The notes under the pieces were generated by a model. That model saw only the letters and a list, made by a program, of their open reading frames with translations. It was not told the origin of the DNA and did no database searches. Below, in pieces: positions 20,013-28,542 of a stretch of 64,000 nucleotides of DNA. Source of the DNA: JANQRX01 sp963663975. Lineage in GTDB: Bacteria; Pseudomonadota; Alphaproteobacteria; Rhizobiales; Kaistiaceae. Position 1 is the first letter of the stretch. Each line of letters starts with the position of its first letter. The stretch spans positions 56,549 through 120,548 of the forward strand of contig CAXXRA010000013.1 in assembly GCA_963663975.2 (NCBI GenBank), read 5' to 3'. Both the position numbers and the translations under genes were made by a program.

Positions 20013-21374
20013 TCACTGGAACCCGCAGGATTCTTCGCTCCTGTTTATCGACCAGGTATCACTTCCTGCTGTGAGACATCCGTCTTCGCCGCTGTATTGT
20101 TTGCCATCGACTGTGCCAGTCCCCTGACCGTGGGGCTTGTCGTCCTGCCACCCACCATCGTAGCGATCGCCGTCGGCCCAGACATAAACGCCGTGCCCGT
20201 TAGAATGGCCGTCACGCCATTCGCCCTCGTAACGGTCGCCGTTCGCCCAGACATAAACGCCCAGCCCGTTAAAATCGCCGTCACGCCACGCACCCTCGTA
20301 ACGGTCGCCGTCCGCCCAGACGCGAACGCCCTGCCCGTTAATATCGTCGTCACGCCACGCACCCTCGTAACGATCGCCGTTGGCCCAGAGGTAAACGCCC
20401 TGCCCGTGCTGTTTGTCGTCCTGCCATTCGCCCTCGTAACGATCGCCGGCCCCCCAGAGAACGCCCCGCCCGTGCGCTTTTCCCTCACGGTACTCACCTT
20501 CGTATTGGGACTGCGTGGCATCGCCCAGTTTCACGAAAGCCCGGATCACCGTCCCGGCACCACTTGCCTTGCCGTTGAGGCAGCCGCCGGACCAAGTGAC
20601 GACCTCCTGAGCCTGCGGCGATCGGTTCCAAATCGTACAGTCAATGTTTTCTATCTTGGACCATTGGTCTTTGGTCGCCGGATGTTCGCCCGTCAACCTC
20701 GCGATCAAGTCCGGTGTCACCTCTTCCGTCACCGCGATCTCCCAATCTTCCTGATACGCCCGGATCGCCGCGCGGGTTTTCCCGCGCATTATCCCATCGG
20801 CATCGCCGGCCCGGTAGTCAGCCAGCTTCTCCTGCACGAGCTTCACGTCGGCTGACGACTGTGCCTGAGCCGCTGTTGCCGCGCAGATGGTGTTCGGATC
20901 GATTTGTCGAGCCCTGTTGCAGTCGGCCGCTGCACGTTCGGTGTCGCCTTTTTCATGGTACGCGGCGCCACGGTTGTAGTAAGCGTCGGCATCGTCCGGC
21001 TCAATCCGGATGACCTCGGTGTAGTCGGCGATGGCGCGGTCGAGGTCGTTCTTGTCGAAATAGGCGTTGCCACGGTCGTAGTAGGCGAAGGCATAGTCCG
21101 GGTTGAGCTGGATGGCCCTGTCGAAGTCGGCGATGGCACGGTCATACTCGCCCTTCTCGGAGTAGGCGGTGCCACGGCTGGTGTAGGCGATGGCAAGGTT
21201 GTCGCCCTCATACCTGCCGGCCTCGATGACGCTGGTGCAGCCGCGTATGCGAAGGTCAGGATTGTCGCTGTTGCAGTCGGCAACGTCGTCCGCCGCAGCC
21301 GGTGTTACTGCGCCCAGCATCAGCAGTGTCGCCGCCACAATCAACCATCGGGTCATCAGAACGCGCTTCAGCAT
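20013..21374 (-). CDS. Secreted TPR / peptidoglycan-binding-like / MORN repeat protein
   Basis: 453 residues from ATG 21374, which has ggagga 7 nt upstream. Order: signal peptide (MLKRVLMTRWLIVAATLLML ... AAA), about three TPR units (residues ~50-160, e.g. GEYDRAIADFDRAIQLNPDY), a PG_binding_1-like segment (VKLVQEKLADYRAGDADGIM), and six to seven 23-residue MORN repeats (e.g. NGDRYEGAWRDGDFNGLGVY). MORN units bind membranes or act as rulers in other proteins; here the protein is probably periplasmic or outer-membrane-facing. It lies upstream of phaZ in the same direction with 150+ bp of AT-rich spacer. Confidence 0.85.
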   Translation of the reverse strand: MLKRVLMTRWLIVAATLLMLGAVTPAAADDVADCNSDNPDLRIRGCTSVIEAGRYEGDNLAIAYTSRGTAYSEKGEYDRAIADFDRAIQLNPDYAFAYYDRGNAYFDKNDLDRAIADYTEVIRIEPDDADAYYNRGAAYHEKGDTERAAADCNRARQIDPNTICAATAAQAQSSADVKLVQEKLADYRAGDADGIMRGKTRAAIRAYQEDWEIAVTEEVTPDLIARLTGEHPATKDQWSKIENIDCTIWNRSPQAQEVVTWSGGCLNGKASGAGTVIRAFVKLGDATQSQYEGEYREGKAHGRGVLWGAGDRYEGEWQDDKQHGQGVYLWANGDRYEGAWRDDDINGQGVRVWADGDRYEGAWRDGDFNGLGVYVWANGDRYEGEWRDGHSNGHGVYVWADGDRYDGGWQDDKPHGQGTGTVDGKQYSGEDGCLTAGSDTWSINRSEESCGFQ

Positions 21375-21689
21375 GGCTGAGTCCTCCCTGCTCCCGCCCT
21401 GCATACATCACTACGCCGGTTGCCAGAGCCTCAGGGCGGCGTTCGCAGGCTGGTCGGCGAGCGAGCGCGCAACCCCTTCCTTCCCCGACTAGGTGATTGA
21501 CCAGGGCAGTTACAACGTTGCGGATGTCGGGAACGGTCCGACTTTTGTTGATTTCCTGAGTCGGCCGTCGTTGCGCTTCCGGTGTCTGGCACTTGATGAA
21601 GAAGCGGACTTTTTCGGTCGCCGCCGTGGTTGGCTGTCGTTCGTCGGGGATCACCGAGATGCGCGTTTATCATGATGGGCTGATTGGTT
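21375..21689. other. Spacer upstream of the MORN gene
   Basis: No gene supported. The short frames here lack similarity to known families and lie at the edge of the decayed IS1182-like relic. The MORN gene promoter should be between 21380 and 21500. Confidence 0.4.
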
Positions 21690-22400
21690 CCTGTCATGCT
21701 GACTTGGAGGGTCGGCGGCGGTATCGGTCTGAGTGTTGGCGAGCCTTCTCAGGCTGGGCCGTAGCAGCGAGGAGGTCCTGCAACACCCTGCGCGCGGCCC
21801 GCGCAAGCGCAATCGAACCGGAGCTTCAGAGCGCGCTGAAGGAGGTGGGCTCAAACAGCCGGTCGCGACGCGATCCGAGATGCGCTTGCCTGCATACATC
21901 GCCCTGAGTTCGACATCGCGAGCGAACGTCCTCGTGATGTCGCGTGGAATCCTTGCGCTCAGGATCGGGGCAGCACCGTCTTTTTACGACGCCGCAGTCA
22001 TAGGTGCTGGCAGGATATCGGTAGGTCGGTTGCACTGTTCAGCGCGGCCCGATGACTTAAGCGTCTTTCCCGCCGGGCATACATAGACCATTATTATCCT
22101 CCTGCCACTGGAAGTCGGCTCTGGACGTCGAAGCAGTGCCATCGTCGCGCTTTGATTTGTCGAACACCGGGATGGTGCGGAGCGATGCCTCTGTCCTTGA
22201 CCATCGCCAGGACCAGCATCGGTGCCGCCCCATAGGTCGCCAGGGCCAGCCGTTTTGGCTTGCAGGCGCCAAAGCGCTCTTCACTCGGTCTGATCATGGT
22301 GCGGGTGCTCCCGACAACGCCTCGACATCGACGATGATCCCATCGGTGTCAGATACAGGTTGTCGGCGATCAGGCAAAGAAGGCCGGACCGTCGCTGGGC
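21690..22400 (-). pseudogene. Decayed IS1182-family transposase
   Basis: Pieces of one transposase are scattered over different minus-strand frames. From N to C: LIADNLYL/DTDGIIVDVEAL, a piece around EERFGACKPKRLAL, IPVFDKSKRDDGTA, FQWQEDNNGLCMPGGK, the Cys-rich YPASTYDC...RRCCPDPERKD, and RLRLRGPRAGC near the C-terminal end. These match the order of IS1182-type transposases (…HIPVFDKSKRTDGT…YICPGGK…). Many frameshifts mean it is inactive. It may extend upstream to about 22850, but nothing certain is recognised there. Confidence 0.7.
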
Positions 22401-23550
22401 GCCGGAAGCTGCCGGGTCGGACGGGGCGACGAACTTCGGTGTCACGCTGCCTGGCTGCTCCGAAGGCGGCATCATTCGTGCGCATCCGGAGACGCCTGTG
22501 TGCCGCCGTCCAGCCAGGTCCCCAATATTCTCCGCTCCATTCCTGGCCTGGCAGCCCGAGCGCTGCTTGTTGGCACCTGTGCCCGGCCTGAGCATGCGGA
22601 ACAGGGCGCTGGCATCGACGGCGCCTTCCCCTGCCCGGACATGCAGCGGCGCACCACGGTAGCGTCATGTCGAATACATGACGCAGAAGCGCTCGGGCGG
22701 CCATTGCGATTGAGGCAACAGAAGGTCAATGGTCTGGCACGCTGCCATCCGAGACCCCGACGAGCGCAAGATTGAGATGGATCCTCCTCAGCATAGCCCC
22801 CGCTCCGACGGACATGGCGAAGCAGTACAGCCGACAATCCTTCCATCCGGATCTAGGTGACCAATGGTTGTAGACACGGCTTCAGCTTGACCCGGCAGAT
22901 CGCCCAGATCGAGAAACCGATCGATTAGCCTGGTGCTTCGGAATGATCCTCAAGGCGAAGTCGTAGAAAAGCCGTTTGCCGCCTGCAGTCCCATCATCGC
23001 AAGAACCATCGGTGCACGAGCAAATCACTCAAAGGACGGAATCGACGCCAACCGCCACCGATCAAGCCCAACTGCGGAAATCAACAAAATCGTCCACGAA
23101 CTGCCGTTCTCCCGCGGTCGCACCACTTTACCCCCAAAAAGCCCGCCGTCGGGGATATTTCGGCGGGGCGGACGACGGGTCAAAGCCACCCGAGCGCGGG
23201 AGGACGGTTGTTCGGATCGTGACTTTACAGAGCCGCTGACCGGATTAGCTCAATACCGATTTTGGAGCAGCGGTGAAGAGCGCCATATCGCAAGAAATTC
23301 GGTCAACTGCGGCAGGTTGAGTGAAAATAATTCCACGGGCAACCTAACAATAAAATTGTAGGTGCGACATGAGGCGCGCCCGGCCGCGTTGTTGGATTTG
23401 GGTTTTGGGGGTTTCGTTTTGCAGCCCAAAGGCTCGAACGTGCCAAGCAAACCATGGCGTGGTCGTGTCGCAGCCAGGGACTTTGGTTGCTGATGGGTCG
23501 CCTGCTACCATTACGCTTGGTTGAGGCAACCAACCGTGGCCAAGCTGACG
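22401..23550. other. Decayed or non-coding stretch
   Basis: More than 1 kb without a recognisable gene on either strand. The 22401-22850 part could be the eroded 5' region of the IS1182-like relic. From 22850 the sequence is lower in GC than the surroundings, and the frame 22933-23361 shows no domain. Upstream elements of actS should lie near the right end. Confidence 0.4.
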
Positions 23551-23646
23551 CCTGCAATGCAACATAGACAGTATCGACCGCCGCCCGATTGGCAAGTCCG
23601 CCGGGCCCTAGCCGGCCGCGTGGGTGTGGTAGAAAACTTGTCCGCC
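23551..23646 (+). repeat. Dispersed ~100-bp intergenic repeat, copy 2
   Basis: Second copy of the repeat at 19758-19860, starting tgcaatgcaaca and ending aacttgtccgcc. It ends 23 bp before the actS start. The PhaR-like word differs by one base here (TGCAATGCAACA, 23553-23564). Confidence 0.75.
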
Positions 23647-23669
23647 CTGGACGTACACGGTCAATAGCC

Positions 23670-25025
23670 ATGCCGGACGCATCGCGGAATTTGACCCTGA
23701 CCGCGGCCCGGCTGCGGCTCGATACGCTGGTCCGGCTGCGCTGGCTGGCCGTTGCCGGCCAGGCCGCCGCGGTCGTCTTGGTCCAGTTCGGGCTCGGATT
23801 TCCACTGCCGATCGTCGAATGTGCGGCCCTCATCACGCTGTCGGCGCTGATCAATCTGGCGCTCAGGGCACGCTACCCCGCCACCACCCGGGTCGAACCG
23901 TGGCCGGCATTCGCGCTGCTTGCCTACGACGTGGTCCAGCTGGCGGCGCTTCTGTACCTCACCGGCGGTCTTGAAAACCCCTTCTCACTGCTCATGCTGG
24001 TACCTTTGATCGTCTCCGCCACCACCCTTGCGCCGCGTCCGACCATCCTGCTCGGGGTGGTCATCGCGCTGGCGGCAAGCGCACTGGCGCTCTACCACCG
24101 GCCGTTGCCGTGGCTGCCCGGCGAGACCTTCGAGCTGCCATTGATCTATGCTGCCGGCGTCTGGGTGGCGCTGGTTTCGGCCAGCGTCTTCACCGGCATC
24201 TACGTTTTTCGGGTGGCCACCGAGGCGCGGCAACTGGCACTTGCGTTGAACGCCGCCGAGCACGTTCTGGCGCGCGAGCAGCATCTGTCTGCGCTCGATG
24301 GTCTGGCCGCGGCGGCTGCCCACGAACTGGGGACGCCGCTGGCGACCATAGCGCTGGTCGCCAAGGAGCTGGAGCGCGATATGCCGGACGGCTCGCCACA
24401 CGCTGACGACATCGCACTTCTGCGTTCCCAGTCTCAGCGCTGCCGCGAGATTCTCGCCCGGCTGACATCGCTGTCCGACGACAGCCACGGTCATCTGGTC
24501 AGACTGCCGCTGTCTCATCTGGTCGAGGAGGTGGCTGAACCCTACCGGGTCTTTGCGATCGACATTGTCGTGCAATCGCCCCGCGGCGACGACCCGGAAC
24601 CGATCGGCCGGCGGAACCCGGCCATCGTCCAGGGGCTGGTCAATCTGGTCGAGAACGCCGTCGATTTCGCTCGCACCCGGGTGACGATCTCGACCGCCTG
24701 GACCGACGACACGGTAACCATCGCGATCTCCGATGACGGCCCCGGATTCGCCGCCGCCGTCCTCGACCGTATCGGCGAGCCTTATCTGACCACCCGGTCC
24801 GGCCAAGGCGGCGAGGAGGCCGGCGGCTTCGGCCTCGGCGTGTTCATCGCCAAGACGCTGCTTGAGCGTTCGGGCGCCCGCCTCGAACTCTCCAATCGCC
24901 GGTCGCCCGGGAGCGGCGCCATGGTGCGCGTGTCATGGCCGCGAGACACCATGGATACCCTGGCGGCCACCGGCGAAAACGATGCCGGGCCGGTCGCTTG
25001 GCGCCAAGCCGACGAAACTCTATAA
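23670..25025 (+). CDS. actS: Redox sensor histidine kinase of the ActS/RegB/PrrB family
   Basis: 451 residues from ATG 23670. Six hydrophobic segments fill residues ~20-190; the quinone-binding motif is present as GGLENPF. The H-box AAAAHELGTPLATI places the phosphorylated His at residue 218. Cys258 (QSQRCREIL) lies exactly 40 residues further, the spacing between His225 and the redox-active Cys265 of RegB. N, G1 and G2 boxes follow (LVNLVENAVDFA, SDDGPGF, GGFGLGVFIAK). It signals to the response regulator 46 bp downstream and globally controls energy metabolism genes in relatives. Confidence 0.92.
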   Translation: MPDASRNLTLTAARLRLDTLVRLRWLAVAGQAAAVVLVQFGLGFPLPIVECAALITLSALINLALRARYPATTRVEPWPAFALLAYDVVQLAALLYLTGGLENPFSLLMLVPLIVSATTLAPRPTILLGVVIALAASALALYHRPLPWLPGETFELPLIYAAGVWVALVSASVFTGIYVFRVATEARQLALALNAAEHVLAREQHLSALDGLAAAAAHELGTPLATIALVAKELERDMPDGSPHADDIALLRSQSQRCREILARLTSLSDDSHGHLVRLPLSHLVEEVAEPYRVFAIDIVVQSPRGDDPEPIGRRNPAIVQGLVNLVENAVDFARTRVTISTAWTDDTVTIAISDDGPGFAAAVLDRIGEPYLTTRSGQGGEEAGGFGLGVFIAKTLLERSGARLELSNRRSPGSGAMVRVSWPRDTMDTLAATGENDAGPVAWRQADETL

Positions 25026-25070
25026 CCCCGGCGCATGCGCCGTCCGGCGGGGGATTGGAGCGGATTTGTT

Positions 25071-25628
25071 ATGGCTGACACTCCGGCCGAGACGCCGACC
25101 GGCGACGACAGGTCAATGCTCATCGTCGACGACGACCGGCCGTTTCTGCAGCGCCTAGCGCGGGCGATGGAGTCGCGCGGCTTTACGGTCGAAACGGCCG
25201 AAACCGTGGCCGAAGGAAAGAGCAAGGCGATTGCCGCTCCACCCGCCTTTGCCGTCGTCGACATGCGACTGGAAGACGGCAGCGGCCTCGACGTCATCGA
25301 GTTGATCCGCAACCAGCGCCCCGATTCGCGCATGATCATCCTGACCGGCTACGGCAACATCGCCACCACGGTCAGCGCGGTGAAGCTGGGCGCGGCGGAT
25401 TATCTGGCCAAACCGGCCGATGCCGACGACATCTACCGGGCGCTCACCCGCCAACCGGACGAGAAGGCGGCGCCGCCGGAGAACCCGATGTCGGCCGACC
25501 GGGTGCGTTGGGAGCACATCCAGCGGGTTTATGAACTGTGCGACCGCAATGTCTCGGAGACCGCCCGCCGGCTCAGCATGCACCGGCGGACCCTGCAGCG
25601 CATCCTGGCCAAACGCGCCCCGCGCTAG
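25071..25628 (+). CDS. actR: Response regulator of the ActR/RegA/PrrA family
   Basis: 185 residues. Receiver domain with the acidic pair in IVDDDRPF, phospho-acceptor Asp64 (VVDMRLEDGSGLD), conserved Thr in ILTGYGN and Lys in YLAKPAD; then a linker and a Fis-like helix-turn-helix at the C-terminus (SETARRLSMHRRTLQRILAK), as in RegA. ATG 25071 has ggag at 25057-25060, slightly far but acceptable; an in-frame ATG at 25035 is less likely. The TAG stop is embedded in a small palindrome tagagcgggctcta. Confidence 0.92.
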   Translation: MADTPAETPTGDDRSMLIVDDDRPFLQRLARAMESRGFTVETAETVAEGKSKAIAAPPAFAVVDMRLEDGSGLDVIELIRNQRPDSRMIILTGYGNIATTVSAVKLGAADYLAKPADADDIYRALTRQPDEKAAPPENPMSADRVRWEHIQRVYELCDRNVSETARRLSMHRRTLQRILAKRAPR

Positions 25629-25640
25629 AGCGGGCTCTAA
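25625..25640 (+). repeat. Palindrome at the actR stop, possible MITE footprint
   Basis: ctagagcgggctctaa combines the outer 7-8 bases of both ends of the CTAG-ended elements (ctagagc ... ggctcta) with nothing between them. It begins at the actR stop codon, the same position that whole copies take after gyrB and fabZ. It could be an excision scar or an extreme internal deletion. Confidence 0.4.
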
Positions 25641-25642
25641 CC

Positions 25643-26206
25643 TCAGAAGAACGGCCGGCCGGCGTCCGGATCGATGAGACCGTGCAGCCGGGTCGCGGCC
25701 GCTTGTGCGAACCTGAGCAGCATCGCCTTGCGCGTGGCCCCCGACAGGCGGTGCTCCGGCGCTTCCCTGAGCATCTCGGCTCCGTAGGCGTCGGCGCGTA
25801 TCAGTTACATAAACAAAATCAAACACTTCCGGCATCCTGCGGGAAGATCTCCAACGGGACATCGGCGCTGGTGGCGAAATAGAGCCGGTCGCACGACAGC
25901 CGATAATCCGGCCACTTGCGATCGATCGACGCGGAAATCCTCGACCGATGATTTGATCTCGACGATCCACACATCGCTCTTGGGCCCCAAGCCAACGATG
26001 TCGGCGCGGCGGCCGGTGGCCAAGGTCAATTCGGTCACGCAGGCGAAGCCCAGGCCGCGCAACATGCGCCCGACGCCGCGCTGAATGGCTGCCGCGGCCG
26101 GCGATTGCCGTCCGTCCGCCGGCGATTCGACATCGGACGATTGATTCATCATCAGCCGCCCAGTTTGCACGGCCGATGAGATCAAGGGAAGGCGCGTCCG
26201 GGTCAC
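25643..26206 (-). pseudogene. mmcB: MmcB-family DNA repair protein, disrupted
   Basis: Three consecutive pieces of an MmcB (DUF1052) protein are present on the minus strand: AIQRGVGRMLRGLGFACVTE...VWIVEIKSSVEDFRVDR, then in another frame KWPDYRLSCDRLYFATSADV, then ADAYGAEMLREAPEHRLSGA...DAGRPFF. The first shift is caused by a 4-bp tandem duplication (gatcgatc, about 25921-25928). Between pieces two and three sits a 30-bp sequence identical to the inside of the IS427-type transposase gene at 63208-63237. The frame opens with GTG 26206 overlapping the adh stop, or ATG 26155. MmcB-like proteins are linked to ImuBC-type mutagenesis; this copy is probably dead. Confidence 0.8.
25804..25833 (+). 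other. 30-bp transposase-derived patch inside mmcB
   Basis: Thirty consecutive bases starting gttacataaacaaaatcaaa and ending cacttccggc are identical to 63208-63237, inside the IS427-type transposase gene. Bases on either side differ. No inverted repeats or target duplication surround it, so this is not a transposition product in the normal sense. Confidence 0.85.
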
Positions 26207-27228
26207 AGCTTGACGATGATTTTTCCAAACACATCGCGAGACTCGAGCCGGGTCAGCGCCTGATCGATTTCGGCCAGCTCGATGACCGAGTCGACGACCG
26301 GAGCGGCAATCCCCGAAGCCATCTTGTCCAGAACTGTCCTCAGATTGCCAATGGTGCAGCCGAAACTTCCGATCAGCCGCAGCTGCCGCTGGTAGAGCTG
26401 GTACAGATTGATCTCGCAGCTGACCCCGGTGGTCGAGCCGCAGGTGACCAGCACCCCGCCCCGCTTCAGACAGAACATGCTTTTGGGGAAGGTGTCGGGT
26501 CCGACATGTTCGAACACCACGTCGACGCCCTCTTTGCCGGTCAGCTTGCGGACCACGCCCTCGAACCTTTCCTCACGATAATTGATGGCGTGATCGGCGC
26601 CCAGTTCGAGCGCCTTGTTCGCCTTGTCGTCGCTGCCGACCGTGGTGATGACGGTGGCGCCGACCGCCTTGGCAAGCTGAATGGCGGCGGTGCCGATGCC
26701 GCTGCCGCCGGCCTGGACCAGCACGGTCTGACCGCTCTCAAGGCGGGCATTGTCGAACAGCATATGTTCGACCGTGCCGTAGGTGATCGGGGCGCAGGCG
26801 GCCTGGACGACGCCCACCCCGTCCGGCACCGCCACGGTCAGACGAGCGGCGACATTGACCGCCTCACGAGCCAGGCCATCGACGTGAAACCCACGGATGC
26901 CGGCGACGTTTTCGCAGAAATTGTCCCGTCCCTGGCGGCAGGCGGTGCATCGGCCGCAGGTCTGGGCCCCGTACAGCGCCACCAATTGCCCCTCCGCCGC
27001 GCCATCGACATCGGCGCCGACCGCGACCACCGTCCCGGCGGCTTCGGCGCCAATCACGATCGGCAATTTTCGTTTGACAAAGGCCATCCCGCGCCAACCC
27101 CACACATCGATGTGGTTGAGGGCGATCGCGCCGATCCGGACCTGGACCTGGTCGGGTCCGGGCGGTCCGGGCGCGGGCAGATCGACGATCGCCAGTGACC
27201 GGTCATCAAGAAGTTGCAGCGCGCGCAT
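26203..27228 (-). CDS. Zinc-binding alcohol dehydrogenase of the lipid-A long-chain acyl cluster
   Basis: 341-residue medium-chain dehydrogenase/reductase. Structural zinc ligands are CGRCTACRQGRDNFC, the Rossmann motif is AGGSGIGTAAIQLAKAVGAT, and the GHE-type region reads VIGAEAAGTVV. It follows fabF1 by 17 bp in the same direction, in the position of the adh gene in the rhizobial acpXL-fabZ-fabF2-fabF1-adh-lpxXL cluster. There it is presumed to serve in elongation or reduction of the very-long-chain (27-hydroxyoctacosanoic type) acyl chain. The next cluster gene, lpxXL, is absent. Confidence 0.85.
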   Translation of the reverse strand: MRALQLLDDRSLAIVDLPAPGPPGPDQVQVRIGAIALNHIDVWGWRGMAFVKRKLPIVIGAEAAGTVVAVGADVDGAAEGQLVALYGAQTCGRCTACRQGRDNFCENVAGIRGFHVDGLAREAVNVAARLTVAVPDGVGVVQAACAPITYGTVEHMLFDNARLESGQTVLVQAGGSGIGTAAIQLAKAVGATVITTVGSDDKANKALELGADHAINYREERFEGVVRKLTGKEGVDVVFEHVGPDTFPKSMFCLKRGGVLVTCGSTTGVSCEINLYQLYQRQLRLIGSFGCTIGNLRTVLDKMASGIAAPVVDSVIELAEIDQALTRLESRDVFGKIIVKL

Positions 27229-27245
27229 CGGCGAAAAACGGATCG

Positions 27246-28532
27246 TCAGCCGGGTTCGGCGGACATCACGAGGCAGGCATTCTGCCCGCCGAAGCCGAAC
27301 GAGTTCGACAGCACCGTTGCGACCGGGGCGGAACGGGCTTGGTTGGGCACCACGTCGAGATCAATCGCCGGATCGGGAATGCGATAGTTGATGGTCGGCG
27401 GAATGAGCCCATCCTCGATGGTCTTGATCGCAAAGGCGGCCTCGATCGCACCGGCGGCGGTCAGCGTGTGGCCGATCATCGACTTGTTGGAACTGATCGG
27501 AACACCGCGCATGGCATCGCCGAACACATCGTACAGCGACATGGCCTCCATCTTGTCGTTCTCCGGCGTGCCGGTGCCATGGGCGTTGACGTAGTCGATG
27601 GCGCCGGCCTCAACCCCGGCGTCGTCGAGGGTGTTGGCAATGGCACCGATGATCGCCGAACCGTCGGGACGCGAGCGCGTGCGGTGGAAGTCATCGGCTT
27701 TTTCCGCGATGCCGCGCACCACCGCCCGGATGTCGGCGCCGCGCGCTCTGGCGGCGTCATAATCCTCCATGACCAGTGCGGCCGCACCCTCGGCGATGAC
27801 GAACCCGTCCCGGTCCTTGGAGAATGGTTTTGACACCAGCTCCGGATCGTCGCTGGAACCGGACAGGGCCGACAGCAGTGAGAATCTGACCATCGCCTCG
27901 GCGGTGAGCGAACAATCGGCGCCGATCGACAGGACCGCCTCGGTATCGCCACGGCGGATGGCCTCCACCCCGAGCTGGATGGCGGTGGCGCCCGACGCAC
28001 AGGCGGTGGTCAGTGAAATCGGCGCCCCGCGCGTGCCCAGCCGATCGGCCAGGCCTTCTGCGACGTAGCCGAGCAGCGTGAGCCGGAACCCGCCGGGATC
28101 GTTCTGAGCTCGCGCGGCGGCGATCATGCGGTCATAGGCATCGCCGTCACCACCGTTTCCAGCACGCTGGAACAGCGCCTCGCGGTTGGACCATTCCAGC
28201 TCCGCCGGCGGCAGGGCGGCAAAAAGAGGACCGGGAAAATCGCCTGGGGATCCAATGCCGGCCGCGGCGATTGCCTCCTCGGCAGCCATAATCCCGGCGC
28301 GCAGGGTCAGTTCCTGTGCCGTGTCGCAGTCCCGCCACAGCGAATCGACGGCCCCGGCAATGCGCGTTCTCAAATGTTCGGTGCCGAAACGGCTGATCGC
28401 GCGAATTCCCGACTGCCCGGAGGTCAGCGCCGACCAGCACGCCTCCAGTCCCTGGCCGATGGACGACACCACGCCGATGCCGGTGACCGCGACCACGGGC
28501 CGTCCGCGGTGATCTCTGGTTGTCCCCGCCAT
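27246..28532 (-). CDS. Beta-ketoacyl-ACP synthase, catalytic partner (FabF1-XL type)
   Basis: 428-residue KAS II-type condensing enzyme. The catalytic Cys is in TTACASGATA, the two active-site His are in NAHGTGTPENDK and SNKSMIGHT, and the C-terminal GFGGQNACLV loop is present. It extends acyl-ACP by two carbons, here probably on AcpXL for the very long chain of lipid A. It is 10 bp downstream of the second synthase, which lacks the catalytic Cys; the two likely form a heterodimer like type II polyketide KS-alpha and KS-beta. Confidence 0.9.
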   Translation of the reverse strand: MAGTTRDHRGRPVVAVTGIGVVSSIGQGLEACWSALTSGQSGIRAISRFGTEHLRTRIAGAVDSLWRDCDTAQELTLRAGIMAAEEAIAAAGIGSPGDFPGPLFAALPPAELEWSNREALFQRAGNGGDGDAYDRMIAAARAQNDPGGFRLTLLGYVAEGLADRLGTRGAPISLTTACASGATAIQLGVEAIRRGDTEAVLSIGADCSLTAEAMVRFSLLSALSGSSDDPELVSKPFSKDRDGFVIAEGAAALVMEDYDAARARGADIRAVVRGIAEKADDFHRTRSRPDGSAIIGAIANTLDDAGVEAGAIDYVNAHGTGTPENDKMEAMSLYDVFGDAMRGVPISSNKSMIGHTLTAAGAIEAAFAIKTIEDGLIPPTINYRIPDPAIDLDVVPNQARSAPVATVLSNSFGFGGQNACLVMSAEPG

Positions 28533-28542
28533 GCTGGCCTCC

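Noticed and set aside
20100..20500. Tandem DNA repeats, considered as a possible CRISPR or satellite array
   Set aside because: The ~69-bp periodicity is explained by the 23-residue MORN repeats of the encoded protein.
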